Below, piece after piece: positions 1-8,955 of a stretch of DNA of 32,718 nt (within the stretch, counting starts at the first letter, position 1; each line of letters begins with the position of its first letter). The notes below the pieces were generated by a model, which saw only the letters and a program-made list of their open reading frames with translations, was not told where the DNA came from and did no database searches. The stretch lies in contig JAJPHK010000166.1 in the NCBI GenBank assembly GCA_021325315.1, positions 1 to 32,718 of the forward strand. The letters run 5' to 3'. Both the position numbers and the translations under genes were made by a program. The DNA comes from Alphaproteobacteria bacterium. Its GTDB lineage: Bacteria > Pseudomonadota > Alphaproteobacteria > Rhizobiales > Xanthobacteraceae.

Positions 1-74
1 GCTTGCCCGAGTTCGCTAGATTTAAAAAGCCCAAGTCGGGTAAACCCGACTTGGGTGACAAGCCCGGCCATGAC
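1..74. repeat. composite palindromic repeat, left end cut by window edge
   Basis: Three repeat modules stand in a row. Bases 5-13 (GCCCGAGTT) are the right arm of an AACTCGGGC/GCCCGAGTT palindrome whose left arm lies outside the window. After an A/T-rich spacer comes a perfect 11-bp inverted repeat, CCCAAGTCGGG (30-40) and CCCGACTTGGG (45-55). Bases 60-74 (AAGCCCGGCCATGAC) are the exact reverse complement of 14361-14375. The first two modules recur in the same order, on the other strand, at 15520-15580, so this is a dispersed composite repeat and not chance palindromes. No coding sequence is visible in 1-168. Confidence 0.7.
30..55 (-). terminator. probable terminator of the 169-573 gene (repeat-derived)
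   Basis: On the minus strand an 11-bp perfect stem with a 4-base loop (TTTA) is followed directly by CTTTTTAAA, which is the form of an intrinsic terminator. It lies about 115 bases beyond the stop codon of the minus-strand gene at 169-573. The stem belongs to the repeat family described for 1-74, so a repeat copy appears to double as a terminator. Confidence 0.5.
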
Positions 75-168
75 GAAAAAAGATTCATTTCAGGCGATTA
101 GAAAGTCCCTGAAGATATTGCTCGCATTTTCGGCCAGCCTCTCAGCATGAGGAACGAGGTTTGCGTCG

Positions 169-573
169 CTAATGCTTCCCGATTCCGATCACGCGCACGC
201 CGTCGATCCCGCCGGTCTTGCCGTTGATGATGAGCCGTACCCGCTCGCCGAGCGCGCCGGTGGCTTCGACCACGTAGGTCGAGCCGCGGTGGCGGGGCAC
301 CTGGATGTCATGAAACCCGCGCTTCTTAAGCGACGAAACGATGTCGTTCTGGCTGACCGGTCCGCGCGCCTTGGGAACGATCCGTCGGTTGCCATAGTAG
401 TCGAACGTGTCCCGTCCGCTGAACTGAATAAAGGGCAAGCTGGGAAGAAAGGGACGGGTCACGCGGCCAATTCGTCTCCGCCCTCCGGCATGCACATCGC
501 GGGCAAAGGCGGCGGAGACGTCCGCCGCGAGAAGTATTGCGATCGCCAAGCCCGCCTTTGCGAATGCCCGCAT
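169..573 (-). CDS. secreted hypothetical protein with PepSY-like domain
   Basis: This is a 134-residue protein with an N-terminal signal peptide (hydrophobic AGLAIAILLAADVSAAFA, probable cleavage near residue 24). The C-terminal half (about residues 75-130) runs from an SQNDIVSSLKKRGF segment through PRHRGSTYVVEA to VRLIINGKTGGI. That is the helix-then-beta pattern of small PepSY-like domains, which are usually periplasmic and of unclear role. The same domain occurs in the gene at 1338-2273, with matching P-R-x-R-G, V-R-[LV]-[IV]-I and [ST]-G-x-[IV] positions. The ATG at 573 is preceded by AAAAGGA about 12 bases upstream. I cannot name a function. The location next to a heat shock gene allows, but does not prove, an envelope role. 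Confidence 0.7.
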   Translation of the reverse strand: MRAFAKAGLAIAILLAADVSAAFARDVHAGGRRRIGRVTRPFLPSLPFIQFSGRDTFDYYGNRRIVPKARGPVSQNDIVSSLKKRGFHDIQVPRHRGSTYVVEATGALGERVRLIINGKTGGIDGVRVIGIGKH

Positions 574-687
574 CGACAGCGCATTCCTTTTCTGCCCCGA
601 ACCGCACCTTGTTTAGAAAACCCGGATGAACTTGACCACAGCCCCGCATTCACAGTGCGTTCATGTAGTAGGGCGGAATTGCGGGTC

Positions 688-715
688 TTGCCGCCCCCAA
701 AAACCTCCCCATATC
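688..715 (+). promoter_or_regulatory. candidate RpoH (sigma-32) heat shock promoter
   Basis: CTTGCCG (688-694), a 13-base spacer and CCCCATAT (708-715) match the sigma-32 pattern CTTG(AAA)-N13-CCCATnT closely. Transcription would start near 721-723, exactly at the first hairpin of the hsp20 leader, giving a leader of about 87 bases. The fit to both boxes, the spacing and the heat shock gene downstream make this one of the better supported promoters in the window. It has been read by eye only. Confidence 0.65.
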
Positions 716-721
716 TTTCCT

Positions 722-811
722 GCGCCGGCCATTCGGCGGCGCAAAACCCAACGGACTCGGCCATTTGGCGGGTCTGCGACTGCATGTCGCTCAAATGGAG
801 GATATGTCATG
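722..811 (+). promoter_or_regulatory. ROSE-like RNA thermometer in hsp20 leader
   Basis: Three consecutive hairpins can be drawn. Hairpin I (722-744) pairs TGCGCC with GGCGCA, then a bulged G, then GCC/GGC around loop ATTC. Hairpin II (755-775) has the same design: GACTC with GGGTC (one G-U pair), a bulged G, and GCC/GGC around loop ATTT. Hairpin III pairs CATGTCGCT (783-791) with AGGATATG (799-806), leaving G789 bulged and closing a 7-base loop, so it buries part of the GGAGG ribosome binding site (797-801). TCGCT (787-791) fits the UYGCU signature that pairs with the ribosome binding site in ROSE elements of rhizobial small heat shock genes. Melting at high temperature would free translation. 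Confidence 0.65.
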
Positions 812-1267
812 GCAAGTTTCGATCTCAGCCCCCTTTACCGTTCTACCGTCGGTTTCGACCGCATCTTTTCGCTGCTCGATTCGTTCGGGCATGACGGCGG
901 CGTACCCGGTTATCCGCCCTACAATATCGAGCGCACCGGCGAGAATGCGTATCGCATCTCGGTCGCCGTTGCGGGCTTCACCGATAAGGAACTCGACATC
1001 CAGGTGAAGGAAAACGAGCTCACCATCCGCGGTGAGAAGAAATCCGAAGAGAAAAGGCAGGAAGGCGAAATGCTCTATCAGGGCATCGCGGCGCGTGCTT
1101 TCGAGCGCAAATTCCAGCTCGCCGACCATGTCGAGATCCGCGGCGCGAATCTCGAAAACGGTCTCCTGCATGTCGACCTCGTCCGCGAAATTCCGGAGAG
1201 CAAGAAGCCGCGCAAGATCGCGATCGGCAAGCAGGGCGCGCAGGTCATCGACGCGAAAGCCGCCTAA
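809..1267 (+). CDS. hsp20: small heat shock protein, Hsp20/IbpA family
   Basis: This 152-residue ATP-independent holdase chaperone has the usual length for bacterial class A small heat shock proteins. The alpha-crystallin domain spans roughly residues 35-135: it opens with PYNIERTGENAYRISVAVAGF, has the central ELTIRGEK strand, and ends with the conserved A-x-x-x-G-L-L position seen here as NLENGLLHVDL. A C-terminal RKIAIG supplies the I-x-I/V-type motif used in oligomer assembly. The start is the ATG at 809 because GGAGG lies 7 bases upstream and the sequence before it reads as leader; the frame stays open to 626 but has no family similarity there. Regulation is probably double: an RpoH promoter at 688-715 and a ROSE-like thermometer at 722-811. 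An intrinsic terminator follows. Confidence 0.93.
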   Translation: MASFDLSPLYRSTVGFDRIFSLLDSFGHDGGVPGYPPYNIERTGENAYRISVAVAGFTDKELDIQVKENELTIRGEKKSEEKRQEGEMLYQGIAARAFERKFQLADHVEIRGANLENGLLHVDLVREIPESKKPRKIAIGKQGAQVIDAKAA

Positions 1268-1291
1268 GCTTTTCGTAAACGCGCAAAAGAG

Positions 1292-1320
1292 AAAGGCGCC
1301 CTCAAACGGGGCGCCTTTTT
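1292..1320 (+). terminator. intrinsic terminator after hsp20
   Basis: GGCGCCC (1295-1301) pairs with GGGCGCC (1309-1315) around a 7-base loop, extended by AAA/TTT, and is followed by a run of five T (1316-1320). It begins 25 bases past the hsp20 stop codon, and the converging minus-strand gene ends at 1338. On the minus strand the stem is followed by TTTCTCTTTT, so it may act in both directions. Confidence 0.85.
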
Positions 1321-1337
1321 CGTAAAACCGATCCCGG

Positions 1338-2273
1338 TTATTCGAGCGGCTGAACCGGCGGAAACTCCGGCTTCTTCGGCTCGCTCGGAGGCGTGTCCGG
1401 CTTTTTCGCTTCCGCTTGCGCCTTGCTGTGCGCCTTTGCGATCGCCGCGGTCGTTTCCGGATCCTTCGGGCTCGTGAGCGGCGCATTCGCCTGCTTCGGC
1501 TCGTCTTTCTTCACCTCGTCCTTTTTCGTTTCCGCTTTCTTCGCGTCGTCCGGTTTCGGCTCTTCCTGTTTCGCGACATCGGCCTTCGGTTCTTCCTTCT
1601 TCGCGACATCGGCTTTCGGCGCTTCTTTTTTGCCGTCGTCTTTCTTCGCCGCGTCGATTTTCACGTCGCCCTGAATATTGGCGGGCCGCGCCTTCGGCAG
1701 CGGCACAACAGGCGGCTTTGCCGCGAGGCGTTTCGTCTCGGGCGTTGTCGAAAAGCGCGGCTCTGCCGCCAGCGGATAGGAAGAGCCAGGCCCCACGTTA
1801 CCCGGGGGCACCGGCCGGCCGCCATAATCCTCGTCGTCAGGCGCGACCGCGCCGCCCGGACCGCGATAGGCCGGCGCCTGATAGACTTCGCCGGCGCGCG
1901 GCGCGGACGGATAACCATCCGGCGAATAACCATCCCGGCCATAAGGCTCGCGCATCACATAACGCGGATCGGGCTCGTAGGGGCCAGCCTCATAGGCCGC
2001 AGGCCCTCGCAGCGCGCGCATGTCGACGACCCGTCCGCTGTGGGAGTCGATCACCACCCGCACGATCGTGCCTTCCCGGCCAATGCCGCGCACGATCCAT
2101 ACGTGTCCGCGCAGCCGCGGTTCGCTCGCCGGCTGCAAGCCCATATCCGCAACGGTACGCATCACCTCCCGCGGCGAAACGACGCCGTAATAGGGTTCGG
2201 CCGGATAGGGTTGAGCGGCTGCGGGGGTCGCCGCCATGAATGCAAATACCGCAAGGGAGCGCGACCAGTTCAT
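1338..2273 (-). CDS. secreted PepSY-like protein with Lys/Glu/Pro-rich repeat tail
   Basis: This 311-residue protein has a signal peptide (SLAVFAFMAATPAAAQ, cleavage near residue 20). Residues about 33-85 form the same small domain as the 169-573 protein: SPREVMRTVADMGL, then PRLRGHVWIVRG, then VRVVIDSHSGRVVDMRAL. Residues 95-185 are rich in Pro, Tyr and Gly. From about residue 200 the sequence is low complexity, built of imperfect 7-10 residue units such as KADVAKKEEP, KADVAKQEEP and KPDDAKKAE, and strongly charged. Such tails are often unstructured spacers that span the periplasm or contact peptidoglycan. ATG 2273 is the start; upstream is the long divergent region shared with gltB. No function can be assigned. 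The gene converges on hsp20. Confidence 0.75.
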   Translation of the reverse strand: MNWSRSLAVFAFMAATPAAAQPYPAEPYYGVVSPREVMRTVADMGLQPASEPRLRGHVWIVRGIGREGTIVRVVIDSHSGRVVDMRALRGPAAYEAGPYEPDPRYVMREPYGRDGYSPDGYPSAPRAGEVYQAPAYRGPGGAVAPDDEDYGGRPVPPGNVGPGSSYPLAAEPRFSTTPETKRLAAKPPVVPLPKARPANIQGDVKIDAAKKDDGKKEAPKADVAKKEEPKADVAKQEEPKPDDAKKAETKKDEVKKDEPKQANAPLTSPKDPETTAAIAKAHSKAQAEAKKPDTPPSEPKKPEFPPVQPLE

Positions 2274-2727
2274 TTTTACTCTCCGAGGAGCAGGGGTGAG
2301 TTCGCCGTTCCCCTCCAGTCGCGCCGGATTGCGGCGGCGTTAGGACGGCCTATCTGCAACATCATTGCGCGTCCGTGAGGAACCCGCCCCGGTTCTGTCG
2401 CTTATTCGTACATGCCCGCAATAAGCGGCAAGTTTTCCCCCGCCGATCCTTGTGTGTTTGGATTAATTCTGGCATGATATGACAGTGATGCTGTCCCATT
2501 TCCGGCGGGAAGGAAAATAAGGGCGCATCGCCAAAAAGCGCGGCAGAACTTCGAGACAACCGCGACGGCGAGATCGAAGCGGACTTGAGCGATACCGCAA
2601 GGGATCTCTCGCTCGATACGGCCGGAAGAAGCGGGCCGTCCGGAAACGGAAGGCCGGAAGCGAAGTGCGCCAACGAATGCGCGAAGAACGGAAACGAGAA
2701 TAAGTTTGATGAAGGGTGGCGATAAAA
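2274..2727. other. divergent intergenic region before gltB
   Basis: About 450 bases separate two divergent genes. I found no supportable gene here; open frames in it are short or are shadows. A weak promoter-like pair for gltB, TTGTGT (2450-2455) and CATGAT (2473-2478) with 17 bases between, sits in the least G+C-rich part. If it is used, the gltB transcript has a leader of about 240 bases. No sigma-54 site (GG-N10-GC type) with convincing flanks was seen. The promoter suggestion is low confidence. Confidence 0.3.
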
Positions 2728-5700
2728 ATGCAACAGGGGCGAGGCAACCGAACGGGGAAGCGCGACGACACGAAGGGCCGCGTGCGAAAAGCCGTTCCAT
2801 CCATGCCTGAAAACGAGTGGCAGCCGCCTGTCGCGTCCGGCCTGTTCGACCCGGCGAATGAAAAGGATTCCTGCGGCGTCGGTTTCATCGCCGACATCAA
2901 GGGCAGGAAGTCGCACCAGATCGTCGAAGACGGCCTCACGATTCTCCTGAACCTCGAGCATCGCGGCGCGGTCGGCGCCGATTCACGCGCCGGCGACGGC
3001 GCGGGCATTCTCGTGCAGATGCCGCACAAGTTCTTCGTCAAGGAAGCGAAGAAGCTCGGCATCGAACTTCCCGCGCAGGGCGAATACGCCGTCGGCGTCC
3101 TGTTCATGCCGCAGGACAGGGAATGGCGCGAAAAGATTCAGAAGGTTTACGAGGAGCAGGCGGCGCTTGAAGGCATGAAGGTGCTCGGCTGGCGCAACGT
3201 GCCGACCGACAACTCGACGCTCGGCGAGTCCGTGAAGCCGACCGAACCCTTCCACCAGCAAGTCTTCATCGCGCGCGCGCCGCACATCAAGGACGAGGAT
3301 ACGTTCGAGCGCCGGCTCTACATGCTGCGAAAGAGCATCTCCGGCGTGCTCTACGGCATCAAGGAGCGCATCAGCTCCGGCTACTATCCGGTCTCGGTCT
3401 CTTGCCGCACGGTCGTCTACAAGGGCATGTTCCTCGCCGACCAGCTCGGCACCTACTATCCCGATCTGCACGATCCGGATTTCGAGAGCGCGATCGCGCT
3501 CGTGCACCAACGCTTTTCGACGAACACCTTCCCGACCTGGTCGCTCGCGCATCCCTACCGGATGGTTTGCCACAACGGCGAGATCAACACGCTGCGCGGC
3601 AACAACAACTGGATGGCCGCGCGCCAGGCGACGGCGGACTCGCCCCTGTTCGGCAAGGACATCAACAAGCTCTGGCCGATTTCCTACGAAGGCCAGTCCG
3701 ACACCGCCTGCTTCGACAACGCGCTCGAATTTCTCGTGCAGGGCGGTTACGACCTGCCGCATGCGGTGATGATGCTGATTCCCGAAGCCTGGGCGGGCAA
3801 TCCGCTCATGGACGAGGATCGCCGCGCCTTCTACGAGTACAACGCGGCATTAATGGAGCCCTGGGACGGCCCGGCGGCGATCGCGTTCACCGACGGCCGC
3901 CAGATCGGCGCCACGCTCGATAGAAACGGGCTTCGCCCCGCGCGCTATCTCGTCACCCGCGATGGCCGCATCCTGATGGCATCGGAAATGGGCGTCTTGC
4001 CCATCGACGAGAAGGACATCGTGCAGAAGTGGCGCTTGCAGCCCGGCAAGATGCTCTTGGTCGACCTCGAACAGGGCCGTCTCGTGCCGGACGAGGAGAT
4101 CAAGGCGAAATACGCGAAGCTGCACCCCTACAAGCAGTGGCTGGAGAATACGCAGATTCAGCTCGAAAAGCTGCCGCCCGCGAAGGCGAGTGCGCCGATC
4201 TCGAACCTGTCGATCCTCGATCGTCAGCAGGCCTTCGGCTACACGCAGGAGGACATCAAGTTCCTGATGACGCCGATGGTGGCGCAGGGCGAGGAAGCCG
4301 TGGGCTCCATGGGCAACGACACGCCCATTTCGGCGCTCTCGGAGAAGCCCAAGCTCCTTTACACCTATTTCAAGCAGAACTTCGCGCAGGTCACGAACCC
4401 GCCGATCGATCCGATCCGCGAGGAGCTCGTGATGAGCCTCGTCTCGATCATCGGCCCGCGCCCGAACTTGTTCGATCTCGAAGGCCACTCGACCAGGAAG
4501 CGCCTCGAAGTCCATCAGCCGATTTTGACCGACGAGGATTTGGAGAAGATCCGCGAAATCGCCGACGTCGATTCCTACTTCCAGTCGAAGACTTTCGACA
4601 TCACTTACGCCGCCGAATCCGGTGCCGCCGGCATGAAGGCCGCGCTCGATGCGTTGCGCGACGGCGCAGAACAGGCCGTGCGCGACGGCGTCAACATCAT
4701 CATCCTTTCCGATCGCCATGTCGGCCCGGCGCGCATTCCGATTCCGGCGCTCCTGGCCACCGCCGCCGTGCATCATCATCTGATCCGCAAGGGGCTGCGC
4801 ACTTCCGTGGGCCTCGTCGTCGAAACCGGCGAAGCGCGCGAGGTGCATCATTTCGCCTGCCTCGCGGGTTACGGGGCGGAAGCGATCAACCCCTATCTCG
4901 CCTTCGAGACGCTCGTCGCGATCAAGGACGAGCTGCCGCAGAAGCTGGACGAGAAGGAAATTCTCAAGCGCTACATCAAGGCGGTCGACAAGGGACTCCT
5001 CAAGGTGATGTCCAAGATGGGCATCTCCACCTACCAGTCCTATTGCGGCGCGCAGATCTTCGACGCCGTCGGACTCTCCTCGGATTTCGTCGCGGAGTTC
5101 TTCGCCGGCACCGCGACGCGCATCGAGGGCGTCGGCCTCGACGGAGTCGCGAGCGAAGCCGTGCAGCGCCACCGCGACGCCTTCGGCGACTCGCCAATTT
5201 ACCGCGACATGCTCGATGTCGGCGGCGAGTACGCCTACCGCATCCGCGGCGAGGGCCATGTCTGGACTTCGGAAACCGTCGCCGCGCTTCAGCATGCCGT
5301 GCGCGGCAACAGCCAGGACAAGTACCGGGCCTTCGCGAAGATCGTCAACGATCAGTCGGAACGGCTTTTGACGATCCGCGGCCTGTTCGAGCTGCGCTCG
5401 GCGGAAGACGACGGCAGGAAACCCGTGCCGATCGAGGAAGTCGAGCCCGCGAAGAACATCGTCCGCCGTTTCTCGACGGGCGCCATGTCCTTCGGTTCGA
5501 TCTCGCGCGAGGCGCACACGACGCTTGCGATCGCCATGAACCGGATCGGCGGCAAGTCGAATACCGGCGAAGGCGGCGAGGAATCCGACCGCTTCAAGCC
5601 TCTGCCGAACGGCGATTCCATGCGCTCGGCGATCAAGCAAGTGGCTTCCGGCCGCTTCGGCGTCACTACGGAATATCTCGTCAATTCCGACATGATGCAG

Positions 5701-7461
5701 ATCAAGATGGCGCAGGGCGCGAAGCCCGGCGAAGGCGGCCAGCTCCCCGGCCACAAGGTCGATAAGATCATCGCCAAGGTGCGCCACTCGACGCCGGGCG
5801 TGGGGCTGATTTCGCCGCCGCCGCATCACGACATCTATTCGATCGAAGACCTCGCGCAATTGATCTTCGACCTCAAGAACGTGAACCCGGCGGGCGACGT
5901 TTCGGTGAAGCTCGTCTCCGAAGTGGGTGTGGGCACCGTCGCGGCGGGCGTCTCGAAGGCGCGCGCCGATCATGTCACGATCGCGGGTTTCGAGGGCGGC
6001 ACCGGCGCCTCTCCCCTCACCTCGATCAAGCACGCTGGCTCGCCCTGGGAGATTGGCCTTGCCGAAACGCACCAGACGCTGGTCGCGAACCGCTTGCGCA
6101 GCCGCATCGCCGTGCAGGTTGACGGCGGCATCCGCACCGGCCGCGACGTCGTCGTCGGCGCGCTGCTAGGCGCCGACGAATTCGGCTTTGCCACCGCGCC
6201 GCTCATTGCGGCGGGCTGCATCATGATGAGGAAGTGTCACCTCAACACCTGCCCTGTCGGCGTCGCGACGCAGGATCCGGTTCTCCGCAAGCGTTTCGTC
6301 GGCCAGCCGGAGCATGTAATCAACTACTTCTTCTTCGTCGCCGAGGAAGTACGCGAAATCATGGCGAAGCTCGGCTTCCGCACCTTCGACGAGATGATCG
6401 GCCAGATGCAGATGCTCGACCGCCGCAAGGTCGTCGCGCACGCGAAGTCGCAGGGCCTCGATTTTTCGAAACTGTTCACAAAGCCGAATGCTCCGAAGGG
6501 TGTCGGCATCTATCGCTCGGAGCCGCAGGATCACAAGATCGACAAGATCCTCGATCGCAAACTGATCGCGGAGGCGCAGGCGGCGCTCGACCGCGGCGCG
6601 CCGGTGAAGCTTACGACAACGATCAAGAACACCGACCGCACCGCGGGCGCGATGCTCTCCGGCGAAGTCGCCAAGCGCTACGGCCACGCCGGGCTTCCCG
6701 ACGACACGATCCACGTGAAGCTCAAGGGCACCGCCGGCCAGAGCTTTGGCGCGTTTCTCGCGCGCGGCGTCACATTCGAGCTCGACGGCGAAGGCAACGA
6801 TTATGTCGGCAAGGGCCTCTCCGGCGGCAAGCTCATCATCCGGCCGCCTGCCGATAGCGGCATCGTGCCGGAAGAGTCGATTATCGTCGGCAATACCGTG
6901 CTCTACGGCGCGATCGAGGGCGAAGCCTATTTCCGCGGCATCGCGGGCGAGCGCTTCGCCGTCAGGAACTCCGGCGCGCTCGTCGTCGTCGAAGGCACCG
7001 GCGATCACGGCTGCGAATACATGACCGGCGGCGTGGTGGCCGTGCTCGGCAGGACGGGCCGCAATTTCGCGGCCGGCATGTCCGGCGGCATCGCCTACGT
7101 GCTCGACGAGGACGGCACCTTCAAATCGCGCTGCAATCTTGCGATGGTGGAGCTTGAGCCTGTCCCCGAGGAAGAAGAAGTGAGCGAGAAGACCTATCAC
7201 CAGCTCCGCGACCTCACCGCGCATGGCCGCGTCGAGGTTATGAGCGATATGACCCGCCGCGACGCGCGCCGCCTGCACTGGATGATCTCGCAGCACGCGC
7301 GCTACACCGGCTCGAAGCGAGCGCAGGAAATCCTCTCGAATTGGAAGAGCTACCTGCCGAAATTCAAGAAAGTGATGCCGACCGAATACCGGCGCGCTCT
7401 TCTGGAGCTCAAAGCGCAAGAAGAGACTGAAAAACCTCGCCTTGCGGCGGCCGGAGCCTGA
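2728..7461 (+). CDS. gltB: glutamate synthase (NADPH) large subunit
   Basis: The alpha subunit of GOGAT releases ammonia from glutamine and adds it to 2-oxoglutarate, giving glutamate. At about 1577 residues it is full length. The N-terminal type-2 glutamine amidotransferase domain begins at the Cys of DSCGVGF (Cys49), the nucleophile exposed after propeptide removal. A central domain follows, then the FMN-binding synthase domain with the GEGGE and [11 protein letters not shown] stretches. The [3Fe-4S] ligands are C1164, C1170 and C1175 in [12 protein letters not shown]. The C-terminal GXGXG beta-helix contains [22 protein letters not shown] prefer ATG 2728, with AAGGGTGG 8 bases upstream, over GTG 2716 or ATG 2803, which lacks a ribosome binding site. 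gltD follows after 5 bases, so the two are surely cotranscribed. Confidence 0.97.
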   Translation: MQQGRGNRTGKRDDTKGRVRKAVPSMPENEWQPPVASGLFDPANEKDSCGVGFIADIKGRKSHQIVEDGLTILLNLEHRGAVGADSRAGDGAGILVQMPHKFFVKEAKKLGIELPAQGEYAVGVLFMPQDREWREKIQKVYEEQAALEGMKVLGWRNVPTDNSTLGESVKPTEPFHQQVFIARAPHIKDEDTFERRLYMLRKSISGVLYGIKERISSGYYPVSVSCRTVVYKGMFLADQLGTYYPDLHDPDFESAIALVHQRFSTNTFPTWSLAHPYRMVCHNGEINTLRGNNNWMAARQATADSPLFGKDINKLWPISYEGQSDTACFDNALEFLVQGGYDLPHAVMMLIPEAWAGNPLMDEDRRAFYEYNAALMEPWDGPAAIAFTDGRQIGATLDRNGLRPARYLVTRDGRILMASEMGVLPIDEKDIVQKWRLQPGKMLLVDLEQGRLVPDEEIKAKYAKLHPYKQWLENTQIQLEKLPPAKASAPISNLSILDRQQAFGYTQEDIKFLMTPMVAQGEEAVGSMGNDTPISALSEKPKLLYTYFKQNFAQVTNPPIDPIREELVMSLVSIIGPRPNLFDLEGHSTRKRLEVHQPILTDEDLEKIREIADVDSYFQSKTFDITYAAESGAAGMKAALDALRDGAEQAVRDGVNIIILSDRHVGPARIPIPALLATAAVHHHLIRKGLRTSVGLVVETGEAREVHHFACLAGYGAEAINPYLAFETLVAIKDELPQKLDEKEILKRYIKAVDKGLLKVMSKMGISTYQSYCGAQIFDAVGLSSDFVAEFFAGTATRIEGVGLDGVASEAVQRHRDAFGDSPIYRDMLDVGGEYAYRIRGEGHVWTSETVAALQHAVRGNSQDKYRAFAKIVNDQSERLLTIRGLFELRSAEDDGRKPVPIEEVEPAKNIVRRFSTGAMSFGSISREAHTTLAIAMNRIGGKSNTGEGGEESDRFKPLPNGDSMRSAIKQVASGRFGVTTEYLVNSDMMQIKMAQGAKPGEGGQLPGHKVDKIIAKVRHSTPGVGLISPPPHHDIYSIEDLAQLIFDLKNVNPAGDVSVKLVSEVGVGTVAAGVSKARADHVTIAGFEGGTGASPLTSIKHAGSPWEIGLAETHQTLVANRLRSRIAVQVDGGIRTGRDVVVGALLGADEFGFATAPLIAAGCIMMRKCHLNTCPVGVATQDPVLRKRFVGQPEHVINYFFFVAEEVREIMAKLGFRTFDEMIGQMQMLDRRKVVAHAKSQGLDFSKLFTKPNAPKGVGIYRSEPQDHKIDKILDRKLIAEAQAALDRGAPVKLTTTIKNTDRTAGAMLSGEVAKRYGHAGLPDDTIHVKLKGTAGQSFGAFLARGVTFELDGEGNDYVGKGLSGGKLIIRPPADSGIVPEESIIVGNTVLYGAIEGEAYFRGIAGERFAVRNSGALVVVEGTGDHGCEYMTGGVVAVLGRTGRNFAAGMSGGIAYVLDEDGTFKSRCNLAMVELEPVPEEEEVSEKTYHQLRDLTAHGRVEVMSDMTRRDARRLHWMISQHARYTGSKRAQEILSNWKSYLPKFKKVMPTEYRRALLELKAQEETEKPRLAAAGA

Positions 7462-7466
7462 TCCAC

Positions 7467-8882
7467 ATGGGCAAGATCACCGGCTTCCTCGAAATCGACC
7501 GCGAGGACCGGCGCTACGCGCCGGTCGCCGAGCGCGTGAAGCACTACAAGGAGTTTGTCGTCCCGCTCTCCGAGAAGGAGACGCGCGATCAGGCCGCGCG
7601 CTGCATGGATTGCGGCATTCCCTATTGTCACAACGGCTGTCCGGTGAATAACCAGATCCCCGACTGGAACGACCTCGTCTACAGGAACGACTGGGAAACC
7701 GCCGCGCGCAACTTGCACTCGACGAACAATTTTCCCGAATTCACAGGCCGCATCTGCCCCGCGCCGTGCGAGGCGTCCTGCACGCTGAACCTGATCGACA
7801 AGCCGGTGACGATCAAAACGATCGAATGCGCGATCGCCGACCGCGCCTGGGAAAATGGCTGGGTGAAGCCCGAGCCGGCCGCGAACCAGACCGGCAAGAA
7901 GGTGGCGATCGTCGGCTCCGGCCCCGCCGGGCTCGCCGCCGCGCAGCAGCTCGCGCGCGCGGGCCATGAAGTGCATGTCTACGAGAAATACGCCAAAGCG
8001 GGCGGATTGCTGCGCTACGGCATTCCCGACTTCAAGATGGAGAAGCATCACGTCGACCGCCGCATCGCGCAGATGGAAGCCGAAGGCGTGAAGTTTCACT
8101 ACGGCGCGCATGTCGGCGTGAATACTTCGATCGATGAGATCGTATCGAAGCACGACGCCGTGCTGCTCTCGGGCGGCGCGGAAAAGTCGCGCGACCTCCC
8201 GATCCCCGGCCGCGAGCTCGCCGGCATCCATTTCGCGATGGATTTCCTCCCGCAGCAGAACCGCCGCGTCTCGGGCGAATCCGACAACAGCACGCCGATC
8301 TCGGCGAAGGGCAAGCATGTCATCGTCATCGGCGGCGGCGACACCGGCTCCGACTGCATCGGCACGTCGCATCGCCAGGGCGCGCTTTCGGTGACGCAGC
8401 TCGAAATCATGCCGCGGCCGCCCGAAAAGGAGAACAAGCTCCTCGTGTGGCCGGATTGGCCGCTGAAGCTCCGCACTTCGTCGAGCCAGCAGGAAGGCGC
8501 CGAGCGCGAATTTTCCGTGATGACGCAGAAGTTCTCCGGCGAAAACGGCGCGGTGAAGAAGCTTCACTGCGTCCGCGTCGACGAGAAGATGAAACCGGTG
8601 CCGGGCTCGGAGTTCACGCTCGATGCCGATCTCGTGCTCCTCGCCATGGGCTTCGTGCATCCGGTGCATGAGGGCATGATCGAAAAGCTCGGCGTGAAGC
8701 TGGATGCGCGCGGCAATGTCGAGGCGAACACGATCGCCTATCAAAGCTCGATGCCGAAAGTTTTCGCCGCCGGCGACATGCGCCGCGGCCAGTCGCTCGT
8801 TGTCTGGGCGATCCGCGAAGGCCGCCAGGCCGCGCACGCGATCGACAAGTTCCTGATGGGCTCGACGACGCTCCCGCGCTGA
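7467..8882 (+). CDS. gltD: glutamate synthase (NADPH) small subunit
   Basis: The beta subunit of GOGAT carries FAD, oxidises NADPH and passes electrons through iron-sulfur clusters to GltB. The 471-residue length is standard. The N-terminal ferredoxin-like domain has cysteines 46, 49, 54 and 58 ([13 protein letters not shown]) and 97, 101 and 105 (CPAPCEASC). The FAD Rossmann motif is [10 protein letters not shown] (residues 146-155). A second Rossmann motif for [17 protein letters not shown], lies near residue 285. The family's closing FAD motif appears as [18 protein letters not shown] near residue 432. It starts 5 bases after gltB, and a strong palindrome (8902-8939) lies behind it before the converging envelope genes. 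Confidence 0.97.
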   Translation: MGKITGFLEIDREDRRYAPVAERVKHYKEFVVPLSEKETRDQAARCMDCGIPYCHNGCPVNNQIPDWNDLVYRNDWETAARNLHSTNNFPEFTGRICPAPCEASCTLNLIDKPVTIKTIECAIADRAWENGWVKPEPAANQTGKKVAIVGSGPAGLAAAQQLARAGHEVHVYEKYAKAGGLLRYGIPDFKMEKHHVDRRIAQMEAEGVKFHYGAHVGVNTSIDEIVSKHDAVLLSGGAEKSRDLPIPGRELAGIHFAMDFLPQQNRRVSGESDNSTPISAKGKHVIVIGGGDTGSDCIGTSHRQGALSVTQLEIMPRPPEKENKLLVWPDWPLKLRTSSSQQEGAEREFSVMTQKFSGENGAVKKLHCVRVDEKMKPVPGSEFTLDADLVLLAMGFVHPVHEGMIEKLGVKLDARGNVEANTIAYQSSMPKVFAAGDMRRGQSLVVWAIREGRQAAHAIDKFLMGSTTLPR

Positions 8883-8901
8883 TTGCTGCAAATTGGTCCC
8901 C

Positions 8902-8939
8902 TCATTCCGGGTCCGTTGCTGCGCAACGTCCCGGAATGA
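8902..8939. repeat. nested palindrome between gltD and DUF459 gene
   Basis: The outer arms TCATTCCGGG (8902-8911) and CCCGGAATGA (8930-8939) are perfect over 10 bases. Inside them CGTTGC (8914-8919) pairs with GCAACG (8923-8928) around TGC. The element fills the gap between two converging genes and can fold on either strand. There is no T-run on either side, so it would act as an mRNA-end stabiliser or a factor-dependent stop if it has a role at all. Its CATTCCGGG ends look like the small intergenic palindromes common in Rhizobiales. Confidence 0.65.
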
Positions 8940-8955
8940 CTTGATTGGCGCTGAG

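Noticed and set aside
626-808. A longer N-terminus for the small heat shock protein
   Set aside because: The extra 61 codons overlap the promoter and the hairpin leader, and the ATG at 809 has an ideal ribosome site.
2461-2490. A sigma-54 promoter before gltB (TGGCATGATATGAC)
   Set aside because: Only the GG half resembles the consensus; the expected TTGC element at the right spacing is missing.
3850-6072. A 740-codon open frame on the minus strand opposite gltB
   Set aside because: It is an antisense shadow caused by high G+C codon use; gltB is certain on the plus strand and the shadow translation is rich in Arg, Asp and His with no family motif.
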